NCBI RefSeq assembly: GCF_000004075.3
Contig: NC_026656.2
Span: 744,001 to 808,000, forward strand
Source: Cucumis sativus
Taxonomy: Eukaryota > Streptophyta > Magnoliopsida > Cucurbitales > Cucurbitaceae
Direction: 5' to 3'
DNA length: 64,000 nucleotides
The notes beneath the pieces were generated by a model, which was given only the letters and a program-made list of their open reading frames with translations, ran no database searches and was not told the origin of the DNA. Each line of letters begins with the position of its first letter. The first letter of the stretch is position 1. Both the position numbers and the translations under genes were made by a program. Shown piece by piece: positions 1-11,453 of this stretch.

Positions 1-1465
1 AATCATCTACAGTAGGGGTGGGGCATTGTACCTTTATCGAGGTAGAAATTACAACTATAAAACCCGTCCTCGCTTCCCTCTCATGCTATGGAAACCTGCT
101 GCACCAGTGTATCCTCGTCTAGTCAAGCACATCCCTGATGGCCTTACACTGGAGGAAGTGACTGAAATGCGTAAGAAGGGACGGAAATTAATACCTATAT
201 GCAAGCTAGGTATTGGCCTCTTCTAACTCTTCTGTCAGGATGTGTGGAATATTGTGCTAACCATTCTGTTGTTTGTTTACGTTGCAGGGAAAAATGGTGT
301 GTACTCTGCCCTTGTAAAACATGTTAGAGAGGCGTTCGAAGAGTGTGAACTTGTCAGGATTAATTGCCAAGGGTTGAACGGAAGCGACTTCCGAAAAATT
401 GGGGCTAAACTAAAGGTCTTCTTCTATTTTCTTCATTTGATTACAAAAAACATAAACTCTATGCCCAATTTCCCATTAGGTTTTGCCAAGCAGTCTATTG
501 AACCAACCTTTTAATCTCTTTAACTACAGGATCTTGTCCCTTGTGTTCTTATTTCTTTTGAAAGTGAGCACATTCTTTTGTGGAGAGGACGAGATTGGAA
601 ATCTTCCCTCCCATATATAGAAAGAAATCCTGAGGGAGCGAAGGCACATGGAACGGACGAGACAACTATTGTTGCACCATCCATTGAACAAGATGTGTCG
701 GTTAAGAATACCTTGACGTCTTTGGATTCTGAAGACCTCTCAACAGGAGGAAATGAGGACCCGGATTCTATGATTGCCGAGAAATCTATCTCTGCGGATG
801 TCGATTCATTAACAACCACGATGCATGAAAGCAATTTTGTGTCATATGATGAGGAAGCTACAGGGTTGGATGACCAAAAATTGCACACAGCTACCACATC
901 TGAGGATTTGGATTCATGGAGCACAATATCTGGAGGCGAGAGTGAGATAGAGTCGGGATACGAATTCTCCGACTCCGACTTTGACGAAGCAGAACCAATG
1001 GAACAATTGGAATTCGATTCCATTGCAGCTACAGGGAACTCAGAAACTAACGGATTGTATACTTCAGAAGGCTCACAAGCTCTCACCAAACCAACAAGCA
1101 ACGCCACTGATGGTGTTCTTCAATTGTTGAAGCAAGCGGTCGAAAATGGCAGTGCCGTTGTATTAGACAGCTCTTCGTTGGATGCCGATGTCATTTATCA
1201 ACAATCAGTTGCCTTCTCTCAGTCCGCCCCTCCATCACCCGTTTTTAAGCATGAACGAAGGAAGAAGGTAGCTGCTGATAAGAGCGAGGAGGAAACAAGC
1301 AGAGAGTTGGAAGTGAAAGAAGAAGAGACTGCAGTTTCTATGGAGGTAGGAAATGATAAGAAGAAGGATTCTAAAACGAAAAAGAATAAAAATTTTGGTG
1401 AATATAATTTCAGTTCACCACAAGGAAGCTTAGGAGTGGATGAACTTGCAAAATTATTGGCTTGA
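1..1465 (+). CDS. CAF1: CRS2-associated factor 1-like CRM-domain protein, chloroplast group II intron splicing (3' part)
   Basis: The gene runs in from the left edge. Exons are about 1-209, 288-415 and 530-1465 (TGA), joined by GT-AG introns in frame, giving about 423 C-terminal residues. The first exon encodes a [20 protein letters not shown] segment, the end of a CRM domain and linker. The second CRM domain follows ([16 protein letters not shown] to [19 protein letters not shown]) and keeps the GxxG loop as GKNG. A long acidic, Ser/Thr-rich tail ends in a conserved-looking block ([20 protein letters not shown]) and the terminus [12 protein letters not shown] proteins bind the peptidyl-tRNA hydrolase homologue CRS2 in the chloroplast stroma to splice group IIB introns; the tail probably contains the CRS2-binding part (inference). 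The long tail suggests CAF1 rather than CAF2. The plastid transit peptide and first CRM domain lie outside the window. Family call is firm; the CAF1/CAF2 choice is tentative. Confidence 0.85.
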
Positions 1466-2521
1466 TATGTACAGTTAGATACACTTGATTATTAGTCAAT
1501 CAATATTTTTAAAAATTAATGTCTTTGGCTTCACCACCTTATATTTTTCCATGTAATATGTTCTTTTTAAAAATAAAATAATATAAGGGTTGTTTTAAGA
1601 ATAATAAAAAATACAAACTGCCACAAAAATTCACTAAAGGGCAAAAACTATTTACACTTACCTGCCACATTGATTTATCCAACTTACTATTTTTGACAAA
1701 AAAAAAATTGTAATATAAGTGAATTTTTTTCATTTTTAATCTTATTTTAATAATATCAAACAATAGCCTAAGTTGTCATAAGTTATCAACGATATTCTCA
1801 AAGGAGTGAATAATTTTATGCCAATGGCTCTCATCTAAAGAAATAATCGACTTATTAGGTATAAATTTGGATTTTATATCTACTAGAATTTTAGGTCTTT
1901 TAGTTTTAGTTTTAATTCCAGTAGACTATTCATAAATTTTAAATTTTATATCAAAGTTTTGAAGATGAAAAACTTAGCTTCTAAATTTCTTTCACAAAGA
2001 TATAAGTATGAAATTTAATAAGATATAAGTATGAAATTTAATACTATGTTCAACACTTTTCATTTATGAGTTTAGAAGAAAATTTTACAAGTAAAAATCA
2101 ATTAATATTAAATGGAAAAAAATAGCAAACTAACACATACATGAAATCACACTTTTGATCATATCATATTAAGCATAACTTTGGTACTATTGGAAAACTG
2201 ACTCAATTTATTGGAGGTCCCTAATAAACTATTAAGAATTGTGTGGGATTCATAAAATAAATATGTAATAAATAAAATATATTTTTAAAAACTAGTAAAT
2301 TCTTTATTGACATGTCGTGTCAAATAATCTACATAATAGTAGTATCTACTACTGCAACGCTAAAATTTTTCATTAGGGCTACAAATAGCGACGTGGATAA
2401 CCATATATGTATATATATTAAGAAGCTAACAACAAAAGCATAATCTATGTCTTACTATAAAATTACCCTAATTAAGTTTAAAGAAGCTGATGAATTGAAG
2501 GCTTTTCCTCGTGAGATTGAT
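1466..2521. other. Intergenic region between convergent CAF1-like and STP14-like genes
   Basis: AT-rich 3'-flanking DNA shared by two convergent genes. It holds both 3' UTRs and poly(A) sites, which I cannot place exactly. A near-tandem duplication of the phrase agatataagtatgaaattta lies around 1999-2040. No coding signal was seen on either strand. Confidence 0.6.
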
Positions 2522-5500
2522 TCAAACATTTTGTTGATGATCATCATCACGAACAAAACTCTTCCAAAAAGGATGATTTTCCCAAAGAAGATAAATCTCT
2601 TCAATAGGAACTTGCTTAGTTTCAGGCAAAAGAAAGTAGATGAAGCAACTCATGAGAAATATCAAAGCTGCAAAGAGAATGAAAATGCCATAGCGAAGAT
2701 GACACATTGCGGCCAAAAAGCACTGAGCGATGAGGGCCGTGAATAAGAGGTTTACGCAGACCACGATGCTTTGGCCGGCGGATCTTGTTTCTAATGGAAA
2801 TAACTCGCTTGGAACTAACCATCCTAATGGACCCCATGACCGTCCGTACGCCAAAACGAATAGCCAAATTAAGCACACTAGCAATATGCTTACGCCTTTT
2901 GATAGCTCCTTTCCTTGACCGAAGTTTAGTTTTAGTGTTATTGCCACCGCTATCTGTTTACAATTTTCAAAACTATATCAATTCTAATTAGAGGTTTTGT
3001 TATTAAGTCTAAATATTTGGTCAAAATGTATTGCCAATTTTTTATTATATTATTTAGAAATATGCAAATAATAATAACTAATAAATATATCAATTATATT
3101 TAAAATAATCAAGTATATAATAACTTATTTAAAAAATTATAAATATAATAAAATTTGTCAAAGTCTATCCGTGATAGAAGTTTGTCACTGATAGACTATA
3201 TTACAAATATTTGATTTATCATTTATCATTAATAAATTATTAGGGTCTAAATTTTGCGATATTTACAATTTTTTTAAAAAAATATTATTATATACCTAAT
3301 TTTTATTCTTAAAATTGTTATCCATTATTATAATTAACATAACACTAACAATGAGGATACACAAAAAAATGAAACTAATTACAAAATATAGCAAAATTTT
3401 CAAATGAATAGGATTGGATGAATTTTGCTATATATTTTTAAATAGTTTCAATATTTTGTTATTTTTAAAAATATAAAAAATTGACAAACTATTTCCACTG
3501 TAAAATTTATTATATTATTTTACCAAATGTTCTATTTTTTTATAGTTAATAAGTGTAACATTTTAAATTAGAATTAGAAAAAAAAATTGACAAAAACATT
3601 TATAAAATACCAACACATAACACATTTTTTTATCTATTACAAACATGATAAGTAGGACAAATAATTAATGATATTACATAATTATAACATTTAAATCTGC
3701 TCGTTTGTAATCTAAAAAAAATGCAATCATCATTTGTTTTTGCTATTTTTGAAATTCATAAAAAAAAAACAAAAAATTTTGGAAATTGATTTGTTTTTCA
3801 TTTTTAATTTTGTTTTAGAAAAGAAAAAGAAAAATTCATTTTTAATTAAGAAGATAATGTTGAAGCAAAATATAAAGAAAAGAAATATTACCATGTAGAC
3901 GAACATTTCAAAACCAGCTTCAAGAAAGAATTTCCTTCTCCCAAATTTATCCACAAGAAACATCGAAATCAAAGCTGCAACAACCAAAGCTCCGCTTGTA
4001 AACGCCGACGAATACAAAGACGCCGCCGATCCAAACCCTAAGCTCTGCAGAATCACCGGAGCATAAAATAGAATCGAGTTATTCCCTGTAAGCTGCTGAA
4101 ACGCCGGAATCCCAATCGCTCCGATGACCAATTGCGGTCGATTCTTCCGCCGCAACAAATTCCTAAACGGATTCTTCACAGCCCTAGCTTGATTGCTCGC
4201 ATCAACAAGATCCGCGAATTCCGCTTCGATATTCGTCGTACCTCGAATCTTCTCAAGAACTCTTCGCGCTTCCTCTAATTTCCCCTGTTCCACTAAACTA
4301 TTCGGCGTTTCAGGAAGAAATAATCCGCCGATGAACATCATCGCCGCTGGAAACGTCGCTAACCCTAAAGATAATCGCCATCCCCATGGATGAATCTTCT
4401 CTGTTCCGTAATTGATGAAATTGGCGATCAGAATCCCTAAGCAAGTCGTCAATTGGAACAATTGGTTGACTCGGCCGCGGATTTTGGCCGGAGCAATTTC
4501 GGAAAGGTATAATGGAACGGCTTGGTTGCCGAATCCGATACCGATTCCGAGGAGGATTCGGCCGATGATGAGCATAGGGATGTTGATTGCGACGGCGTTG
4601 ATTAAGCCGCCGAGGAAGAAGGAGACTGATCCAACGAGAATGCTTGCTCGACGGCCATAGTTTCTGGTGACGTGAGAAGCGAAGAAGGTGGAGAGGAGAC
4701 CGGCGAAGTAGAGAGAGGAAGTGAAGAGAGTGAGGATTTGATCGTCGTATTTGCAGTAATCTGTTTCTTTGATATGAAGTTGTTTCCGGTTGTAGACTTT
4801 TGGGAAGAACTGCTTCAGGAAGTCGTCCATGGACGTTACTCCACCTGAAATCCGCCATTGCAGTTTCTGCTTCAGAAATTTGCTACTTTTTGAGAAAATT
4901 ATATCGTCGTTGGGAGTGATTTATTTAAATTATTAAAATCAGTTGTTTAGTTGAAATTACTCGAAAATACAATTTAATAACTAAAAAACAATTTAACCTA
5001 TAGTTTTATAATTTTAAACCCAATTTTTATATGATTTTGAGGATAATATGATGTTCATTCAAAATCACTTCCAAGCGTATGATTATGTAAAAAAGATATC
5101 AAAAAAAAAAAAAAAAAAAAGTCGATGTCATCACATTTTCAGGTAGTATTATAATAGAGTTTATTTATTTAATTACTTATTTTTATATTTGTAAGATGCA
5201 AAAAATAAGTACCTGAGCTTTTTTTATTTGATATAATTTCACTATTATTATTGTAAAAGTTTACATAAATTGAACCTTTAAATATTTAGTGAATTTATCA
5301 TTAAGTTTTAAGTTTTAGAACTTTTATGTCACATTCAAATAATATAATTCTGCTCCGTAATTCTAAAAACAAATTTATTGTTAGTTTTTTTTAAGAGTAA
5401 ATAGTTACAAAAACACATCTATTTTTTAAAACTAAAAATAAAAACCAAGAAAGAAAATAAATGAATTGCCTTAATTTTAGGAAACAAAATTAATTTTTAC

Positions 5501-5924
5501 AAACTATGTTCTAAATGTTAAATGCATGACCTTAATTTTTACCCATTAGACACAAACTCTTTAACTTTTAAAGGATAACATTGATTTTACAAGTTAATAT
5601 ATGAGCATAAAATATATATACACAAGCTTAACACTTACAAAATTATAATTCTTTTTATAAAGTTTATAAGATATTCTATGTTATCCTTTTAGGGGAGAAA
5701 CTATTTTTAAATATGCCAAATAAAAAAAATGATTATCCTTAAAAATAGGGAGAAAATAACAGAGAGGGAGAGAGAGAATTACCTGAAACACCAAGATCAT
5801 AGCCAAAGAGAGAGCCTCCAAGGGCAGCAACAACGCAAGCACTGAAGAAATACCATGTGAATTTATACTCATAAAGATGAGCTCTTTTCAATTGCCCTCC
5901 ATTTGTAAATCCACCCCCTGCCAT
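2522..5924 (-). CDS. STP14: Sugar transport protein 14-like (STP family, H+/monosaccharide symporter)
   Basis: Three exons on the minus strand: 5924-5783, 4844-3892 and 2953-2522. All joins are GT-AG and in frame, giving 508 aa, normal for an STP. The start is the ATG opening MAGGGFTNGGQLKRAHLYEY, as in STP14-type proteins. Visible MFS sugar-porter marks are GYDLGVSGGVTSMDDF after TM1, RNYGRRAS in loop 2-3, PETPNSLVEQGK after TM6, VDKFGRR in loop 8-9, GRSWGPLGWLVPSELFPLETR around TM10 and PETKQVPIEE after TM12. STPs are plasma-membrane proton symporters importing hexoses from the apoplast; STP14 is reported to favour galactose. One oddity is that the TM7 motif reads QQLTGNNSILFYAP, where relatives have Met or Ile at the first of the two Asn. 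The next gene on the left is convergent. A 5'-UTR intron is likely and is listed separately. Confidence 0.93.
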
Positions 5925-6540
5925 TATTTTCCAATTTTCCCTATGTTTTTCTTTATTCACTGCGAAAAATCCAACCAAAAAAATCCACTACATTTTGAAA
6001 CATTGACATTAGATAATAGATTGCAAGTTTGGAAGTGGTTTTGGAAATGTTTGACCTAAAGATTTATGAAGTATAATGAGTTCGGGAGAGTGAAATTGTG
6101 AACATGTCTAAAATAAGGTTAATTCATCAATGTTCCTATAAATATTCAATTAATTTCTCAGATTTATGTTCTAAAAAAGTTGCTTTTCCTATGAACAAAA
6201 GTATGATCATAGCAATAATTAAAAAAAAAAAGATAGAAATAAACAAGAAGACGGTTTCGTGAATATATATATATATATATATAACAATACCGGAATTTCG
6301 ATTTGAACGAAGCTGATTATATTGCCAGCGCAGCGGCGCCGCCTTGAGGGAGAGTGGCCGGAGAAGTAAAATCGAAACGGAAACTATTTTTCGAGAAGTC
6401 GTGAGGTAAAGGGAAACGGAGATCAGATGAAAACTGGTAAAGGGTAAAAAGAACAATGAGGATTGAAGAGTAGTGTTGATCTCTCAGATTTGTGATATTT
6501 ATGAAATTATGAGAGGAGAGGCCTTGTTTATCTCCAACTT
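5925..6540 (-). other. Probable 5' UTR of the STP14-like gene with a leader intron
   Basis: Minus strand. A GC-richer, pyrimidine-rich leader lies at about 6530-6292 and ends at a good donor (CCG|GTATTG, GT at 6290-6289). The intron contains a (TA)n run at about 6262-6283. It would end at TTTTTCGCAG, with AG at 5961-5960, leaving a short leader exon 5959-5925 before the ATG. Leader introns are common in plant genes. The transcription start is not resolved. Confidence 0.5.
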
Positions 6541-9500
6541 CCCCTGGAAAATAAAAGACTTATAAATAAATTTTAGTTTATCTCAATATTAATAGGAAGT
6601 AAGGGTAAAAGTGTATATTACAACAATTATTAGGTCAATTTAAAACTATATATCTATTTGATTCTAAATTTTGAAACTATAAATTTAGTTCATTATTTCA
6701 AGATTATAAATATAAATTTACTGCTCATGATATTAAATCGAAAATTGCATTGAATGATAAAAAAAAAATGAAAAAACGACTCATAACACATCTTTTTATA
6801 TATTGTAAATTTGATAAATATGACTAGTAATTATAATCTGGTTTTAAATTTGTTATTTTTGCGAGTTAGAAAATACAAGGGACAATTAACTCTATTATCA
6901 TAATTTTTTTTTGCTATTTTTACAAACTCTCTGTTTTAAAATTAGTTGCGTTAATTTATTAGATAAAAATTTAAATTGAAATTATACTTTGTTAGGTTAA
7001 ATGAGATTGGATTTCACGTATTTACCTAATGAAAATTAACCTCAAGTTTGAAAATCAATGAAATTTGGTCCTTTTTTATATCGACGTCACGGTGGATTAT
7101 CACTTTAATCTCGAATGCAATATTTCTTCTTTCTTTCCTCTGGTTTTTTCATTCTTTTTTAAATCCAATATTTAGTTTGTTCCTCGCCTAGTCATGCCTC
7201 GTACAAAAATTTCTCTCATCATTTTTTTAATATCGCGTTCTACCCATTTATCCTCCTTTCCACATTCTCTTTTATGTTTTACCGGAGTTGCTCATGGAAT
7301 TTCAAATACAGTATATCAATGACTTTACAAAGTAGTTCATCTATCTTATATGGAGTATGAGTCTCTTTGGTTTTTTCAATGTCGGACTCTCAATTTCTCT
7401 AATATACAAGACAAACGAGAAACGTGCAGGGAGACAAAGTGGGAGCATTTAGCACAAGCATCAAGTAGTTGTCATGACTACTTTTGCAAGACAAACAATG
7501 AATATGAGTGAGAGCATTTAGTACTGAGAGCTGAGTTTCTATCATTATGCAAGCAGGAGATTCTCATGGTTAAACGAGTCTTTTCACAAGCGAAAGGTAA
7601 TTTTATCCTTATCATCCTTAGAAACAAGTTTTCTGTGTATTGACAAACGTGATATATTTTAGCTTTTAGCTTCCAAAGAGATATTGTAAGAATATGCACC
7701 ACCCATTGACAACGAAATAGTTACTCAAACTCCATTATCAGACAATCAATTAATGAAAAGTGAAATATAATAACTCTTTTAAAATCATTCTAAAATGTGT
7801 TAAACACCAAAAGTCACCTACTTTAAGGATTAAAATAAATGTGATATGAATATGGAAAAAGAAAAGAAAAAAGGTAACATGCCCATATATAATAATTATG
7901 TGCACCAACTTCTTGCAATAAATGTAATCACATTCTTTTTTTCCCAAGTTCTAACAAAATGAGGTTAATTAGAAACTTTATAGTCAATGAAATTGCACCA
8001 AATCAACCTTTTAGAGTTGTCTTACCCAACATTGCTCATAAATCTTGTTGTTTCTATTGTAAAATGTTAAATAGGTCGTTTTGTTCATATATTGTAAAGG
8101 AAAAAAAAAAGAATATAAAGGTTTCTATTTTTAGAGATCGTTCAAATTTTATTGAATTTCTCGAAAGAGACGTATAACTATACGTTCTCTTGATTTTAAA
8201 TATTTATTTGGTAATAGATACGTAAATTAGATTCTAATCTAATAAAAAGTTATTTTTAAATATTTGTATAAGTTTATAAATCAAAAATTAGTACGAAGAA
8301 ATGACTAAATTATTTTGTCAGAGTAAGTAATTTAAATTCAAGTTAAAAATAGAGAATATATATGTTGTTATATTGATATTTTATATCTAACTTTTTTTCA
8401 CATTTATAGCGACCTAATAAATTATTGATAATGATTGAAAATTTATGATTTTACTAAAGTGTTTCATGTCTTTCAATCATGAAACTATGGATAAATGACT
8501 ATTTCTTTTATATTTTTTAAAATGGAAAAAAATTCTAAAATTTAAAAACAATTTAAATTTTAAATTTTGACTCGATTTTTAAAATATAAATCAATACAAG
8601 ATATTTATGCAAAAGATTTAGAGATAGAAGAGATGTTAGTAAATTTAATTAAAAACGGAATGCTTATTTAAAGCCTTATTGGATGTCATTTTGTGTTTGA
8701 AAATGAAACATATTTCCTCTCCATTTCAAGCAATAATTTGCATCATTTTTAAGAACCATGGTTGAATTGTTTGTCAAACATTAAAATATAAACAATCATT
8801 TAAAAATTATTTTTTTAAACAATCAATAAAAAGTAGATAATGAATGAAGAAAATTAAAGAAGTTTTTTTTTTAAAAATAGAAAAAATTGATAAAATATTT
8901 ACCATCAATATAACAAAATCATTTAAAAATAAAATTAATTAAACTTGATTCTTTTAGAAAGAAAAATTGACAAAAATAAAAAATTTGACCATATATTTAT
9001 AACATATAAAAAAATTTCAGATTCTATAAAGTGACGTTGATAGATAGTGATAAAAAGTTATTAGTTTCTATCGTTGATAAAATCCAAAATTTTGCGATAG
9101 TTTGTAAATATTTTAATTTATTTTACTAAATTTAAAAATGTTCCTTTTAAAAAGTATAAATATTTTATCAATTTAAGAGTAAGAGTAATATTAGAGTTTT
9201 TTCAAGAACAATAAAAAAGACAAATTATTTACCGCTCAAAAGCCTAGTACAAAAACTCATTACTCTTAGTTTTGTCATAGAGTGTAAATAGATTTTGTTA
9301 AAGTGATTAACCATATAACCAGTAATAGTCTATCACTAATAGATTTTATTATATTTACAATTTCTTATAAAAGTTGTTATACACTTATTATACCTAAAAG
9401 TATTATCCGATGCAACTATACTAATGAAAACCCACTTGATTTCAATCGTCACTTTTTTTTGGGATAATTATAATTTGTGGCAACTTCTTATATACCAACA

Positions 9501-9750
9501 TTTAAAATAAAATTGTAAATATAACAAAATATATATGTGATAGACTTCTCTCAGTGTTAGAATATCATGGTCGTGTAATATGATAATAGATTTCTAACGT
9601 TTATAGACTTACGGATCTCGCTGTATATTTGTAAAATTAAAATATATATATATATATTCAACAACCGACCGTTTAGAAAACCATGTTATTATATATATAT
9701 AGTTCCGAAAATTATTTTAGTAAAGGAAAAAAATGGAAAAGAATAAATCC
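6541..9750. other. Gene-poor intergenic region with degenerate repeats
   Basis: AT-rich sequence between the divergent STP14-like and NINJA genes. No credible gene was seen; the open frames here are short, low-complexity and lack splice or homology support. At least three degenerate copies of the dispersed repeat with the motifs ctatcaNtgatagact and tttgtaaatattttaattta lie at about 8985-9130, 9200-9410 and 9480-9600. A somewhat less AT-rich block lies at about 7070-7720 without recognisable content. A (TA)n run lies near 9640-9655. Confidence 0.55.
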
Positions 9751-9953
9751 GAAGAAAAGTAAGAGGAACGGGACAAAGAATGGTCACGTGCCTAAAAGAG
9801 AGGGACCGAGCGAAAAGAAAGAAAAAGAAAACTGAAAAAAGAGAGAAAAAAAAGGATGAAAACATTTCTCACAGTTGCAGATTGCCGAAATTTCCATGGC
9901 TGTTTCTCTCTGTTCAAGACGCCATGGCTGAAGCTTTAGGGTTTCCATTTCAG
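9730..9953 (+). other. Probable 5'-UTR exon of NINJA, followed by a long leader intron
   Basis: A purine-rich, GC-richer leader ends at TTTCCATTTCAG|GTATTT, with GT at 9954-9955. The following 1.2 kb is T-rich and intron-like. A plausible acceptor is ttgcag ending at 11191, but others nearby (for example at 11350) are possible before the NINJA ATG at 11454. The leader holds short upstream ATGs, including ATGGCTGAAGCTTTAGGG, so an upstream ORF could dampen translation. The start of the exon is a guess. Confidence 0.45.
9785..9790. promoter_or_regulatory. G-box (CACGTG) near the NINJA 5' leader
   Basis: A perfect palindromic CACGTG sits in or just upstream of the putative first exon. G-boxes bind bHLH and bZIP factors, including MYC2, the jasmonate activator whose JAZ repressors use NINJA. 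Feedback control of NINJA by MYC2 is therefore possible (inference). A single hexamer is weak evidence. Confidence 0.35.
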
Positions 9954-11453
9954 GTATTTTTATGTTATTTTACCCTCCCTCATAAGTTTGCTTGTAGCGT
10001 GCACTCTTGTGGTAGGTGCGTCTGATTTGGCATGTAAATTTTCATTTATTATCTTCGAGGATTTCGAGTACTTTCGGAATATGTCACGATTCTTAATTTG
10101 AATTCTGTTACTGTTGTTGCTTTGGATTCTAAAGTTCTTCTTCCGTCTAGATTTTCTCCTCTGTGATATTGGGTTTTGATGTATTTTGTGATTCTGAGTT
10201 GTCTTGATATCTTTGTTAGGGAGAATTAAGCGATATTATTATTAAAAGGAACTTCATCAAATTGATATTTTCGTTGAGCCTATAGATGTTGGAATTTTTG
10301 GATTTAGTAAAGATAGGTGGAGCAATTCTTGCATTATACTCTTTGACATACTCTACACCAATTTATTTAGGAGACTTTGCCGACCTGGTGATCTGGTTTG
10401 GTAGGCTATAAGAATTGTAAGGATCAGTTTAGTTACGATTTCGTTTTTTGTTGTTTGCTTTTGAAACTTATGCTTGTTTCATCCTGAATTTTCAATTGTG
10501 GCTTTCATCTTTGTTGAAGAAAAACTTGAATTCTTAGTCAAATTTTATGCAGAAATAAGTTTTTCAAAACTGCTTTTTTAGTTTTCAAAATTTGGATCAG
10601 TTTTTGAAAACGAGAATTGTTGTTGCTAATTGCGTTTCCAGCAGATTACCTTGGTTTTTCTGTTATTGGTATTAGGGGGTGCATAATATGTTGTGGGGAA
10701 TTATGTCAATGTGACCTAAAAAAGAAGTGATAGACCTTGACTTTGGATTGCATGACGAGGAACATGCAATGTTTGTTATGATATGTACGTTTGATTGAAC
10801 TCTTAGATTGGAGTTTATAATGATGACCTAAATTGTTATTGAAAAGTCTAGAAACACATAAAAGGGTGCTTTGGGGGGGAACTTTTATTTGTGCTCACTT
10901 AAGTCACCATTTGCATAGTTCATCTTAATCTCACTCTAATTGTTTGTGTTCTGACTTTTAATTTTTAACTTTGTGTTTTGACCTACTGATATCATACGAG
11001 CTACAGCTGCGGATTGTTTGACCGATACGCAGTAACTTTATAATTAAGTCGTCACACATTAGTAGTCTGTTGGTTGGAAATTCTTCATTTACAATTGTTT
11101 TCTGTTCTCTTTTTGTTGACTCTTTGTTCTCATTTAGTACTGAGGTAGACTTAAATTTCATGGAATTAAATGCTGTTGCTCTACATTGCAGGTAATTGTA
11201 TATTGTCATTAACTGCACTAGATGTCTTGATGCCGCACGGGAGATTTATTCTATTTAATATTTCTTCCATCATTATCGGTGATAAAATTGAATTCTCTGA
11301 GGATTATAGATCTATTAGCGTCTAGTGGGCAATTTTTGTACATAGACTAGGGTTGAGTGTGTATGTCTGTTGTTCCGTCCCTACATTCGCTGCCAAAGCC
11401 TTACTTACTGGACGTCATAGTGGATTGATGTCAATGAACGTTTAGTTTGAAAA

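Noticed and set aside
520..1107. 195-codon open frame on the minus strand
   Set aside because: It is antisense to the CAF1-like last exon, with Ser-rich composition that comes from the acidic/Ser codons of the real gene.
4310..4858. 182-codon open frame on the minus strand
   Set aside because: It lies inside the main exon of the STP14-like gene on the same strand in another frame, and encodes Arg/Pro/Ser-rich sequence typical of a shadow frame.
9780..10025. 81-codon open frame at the NINJA leader
   Set aside because: It crosses a good splice donor at 9954 and its first half is a Lys/Arg/Glu run from purine-rich leader DNA. It is better explained as a 5'-UTR exon.
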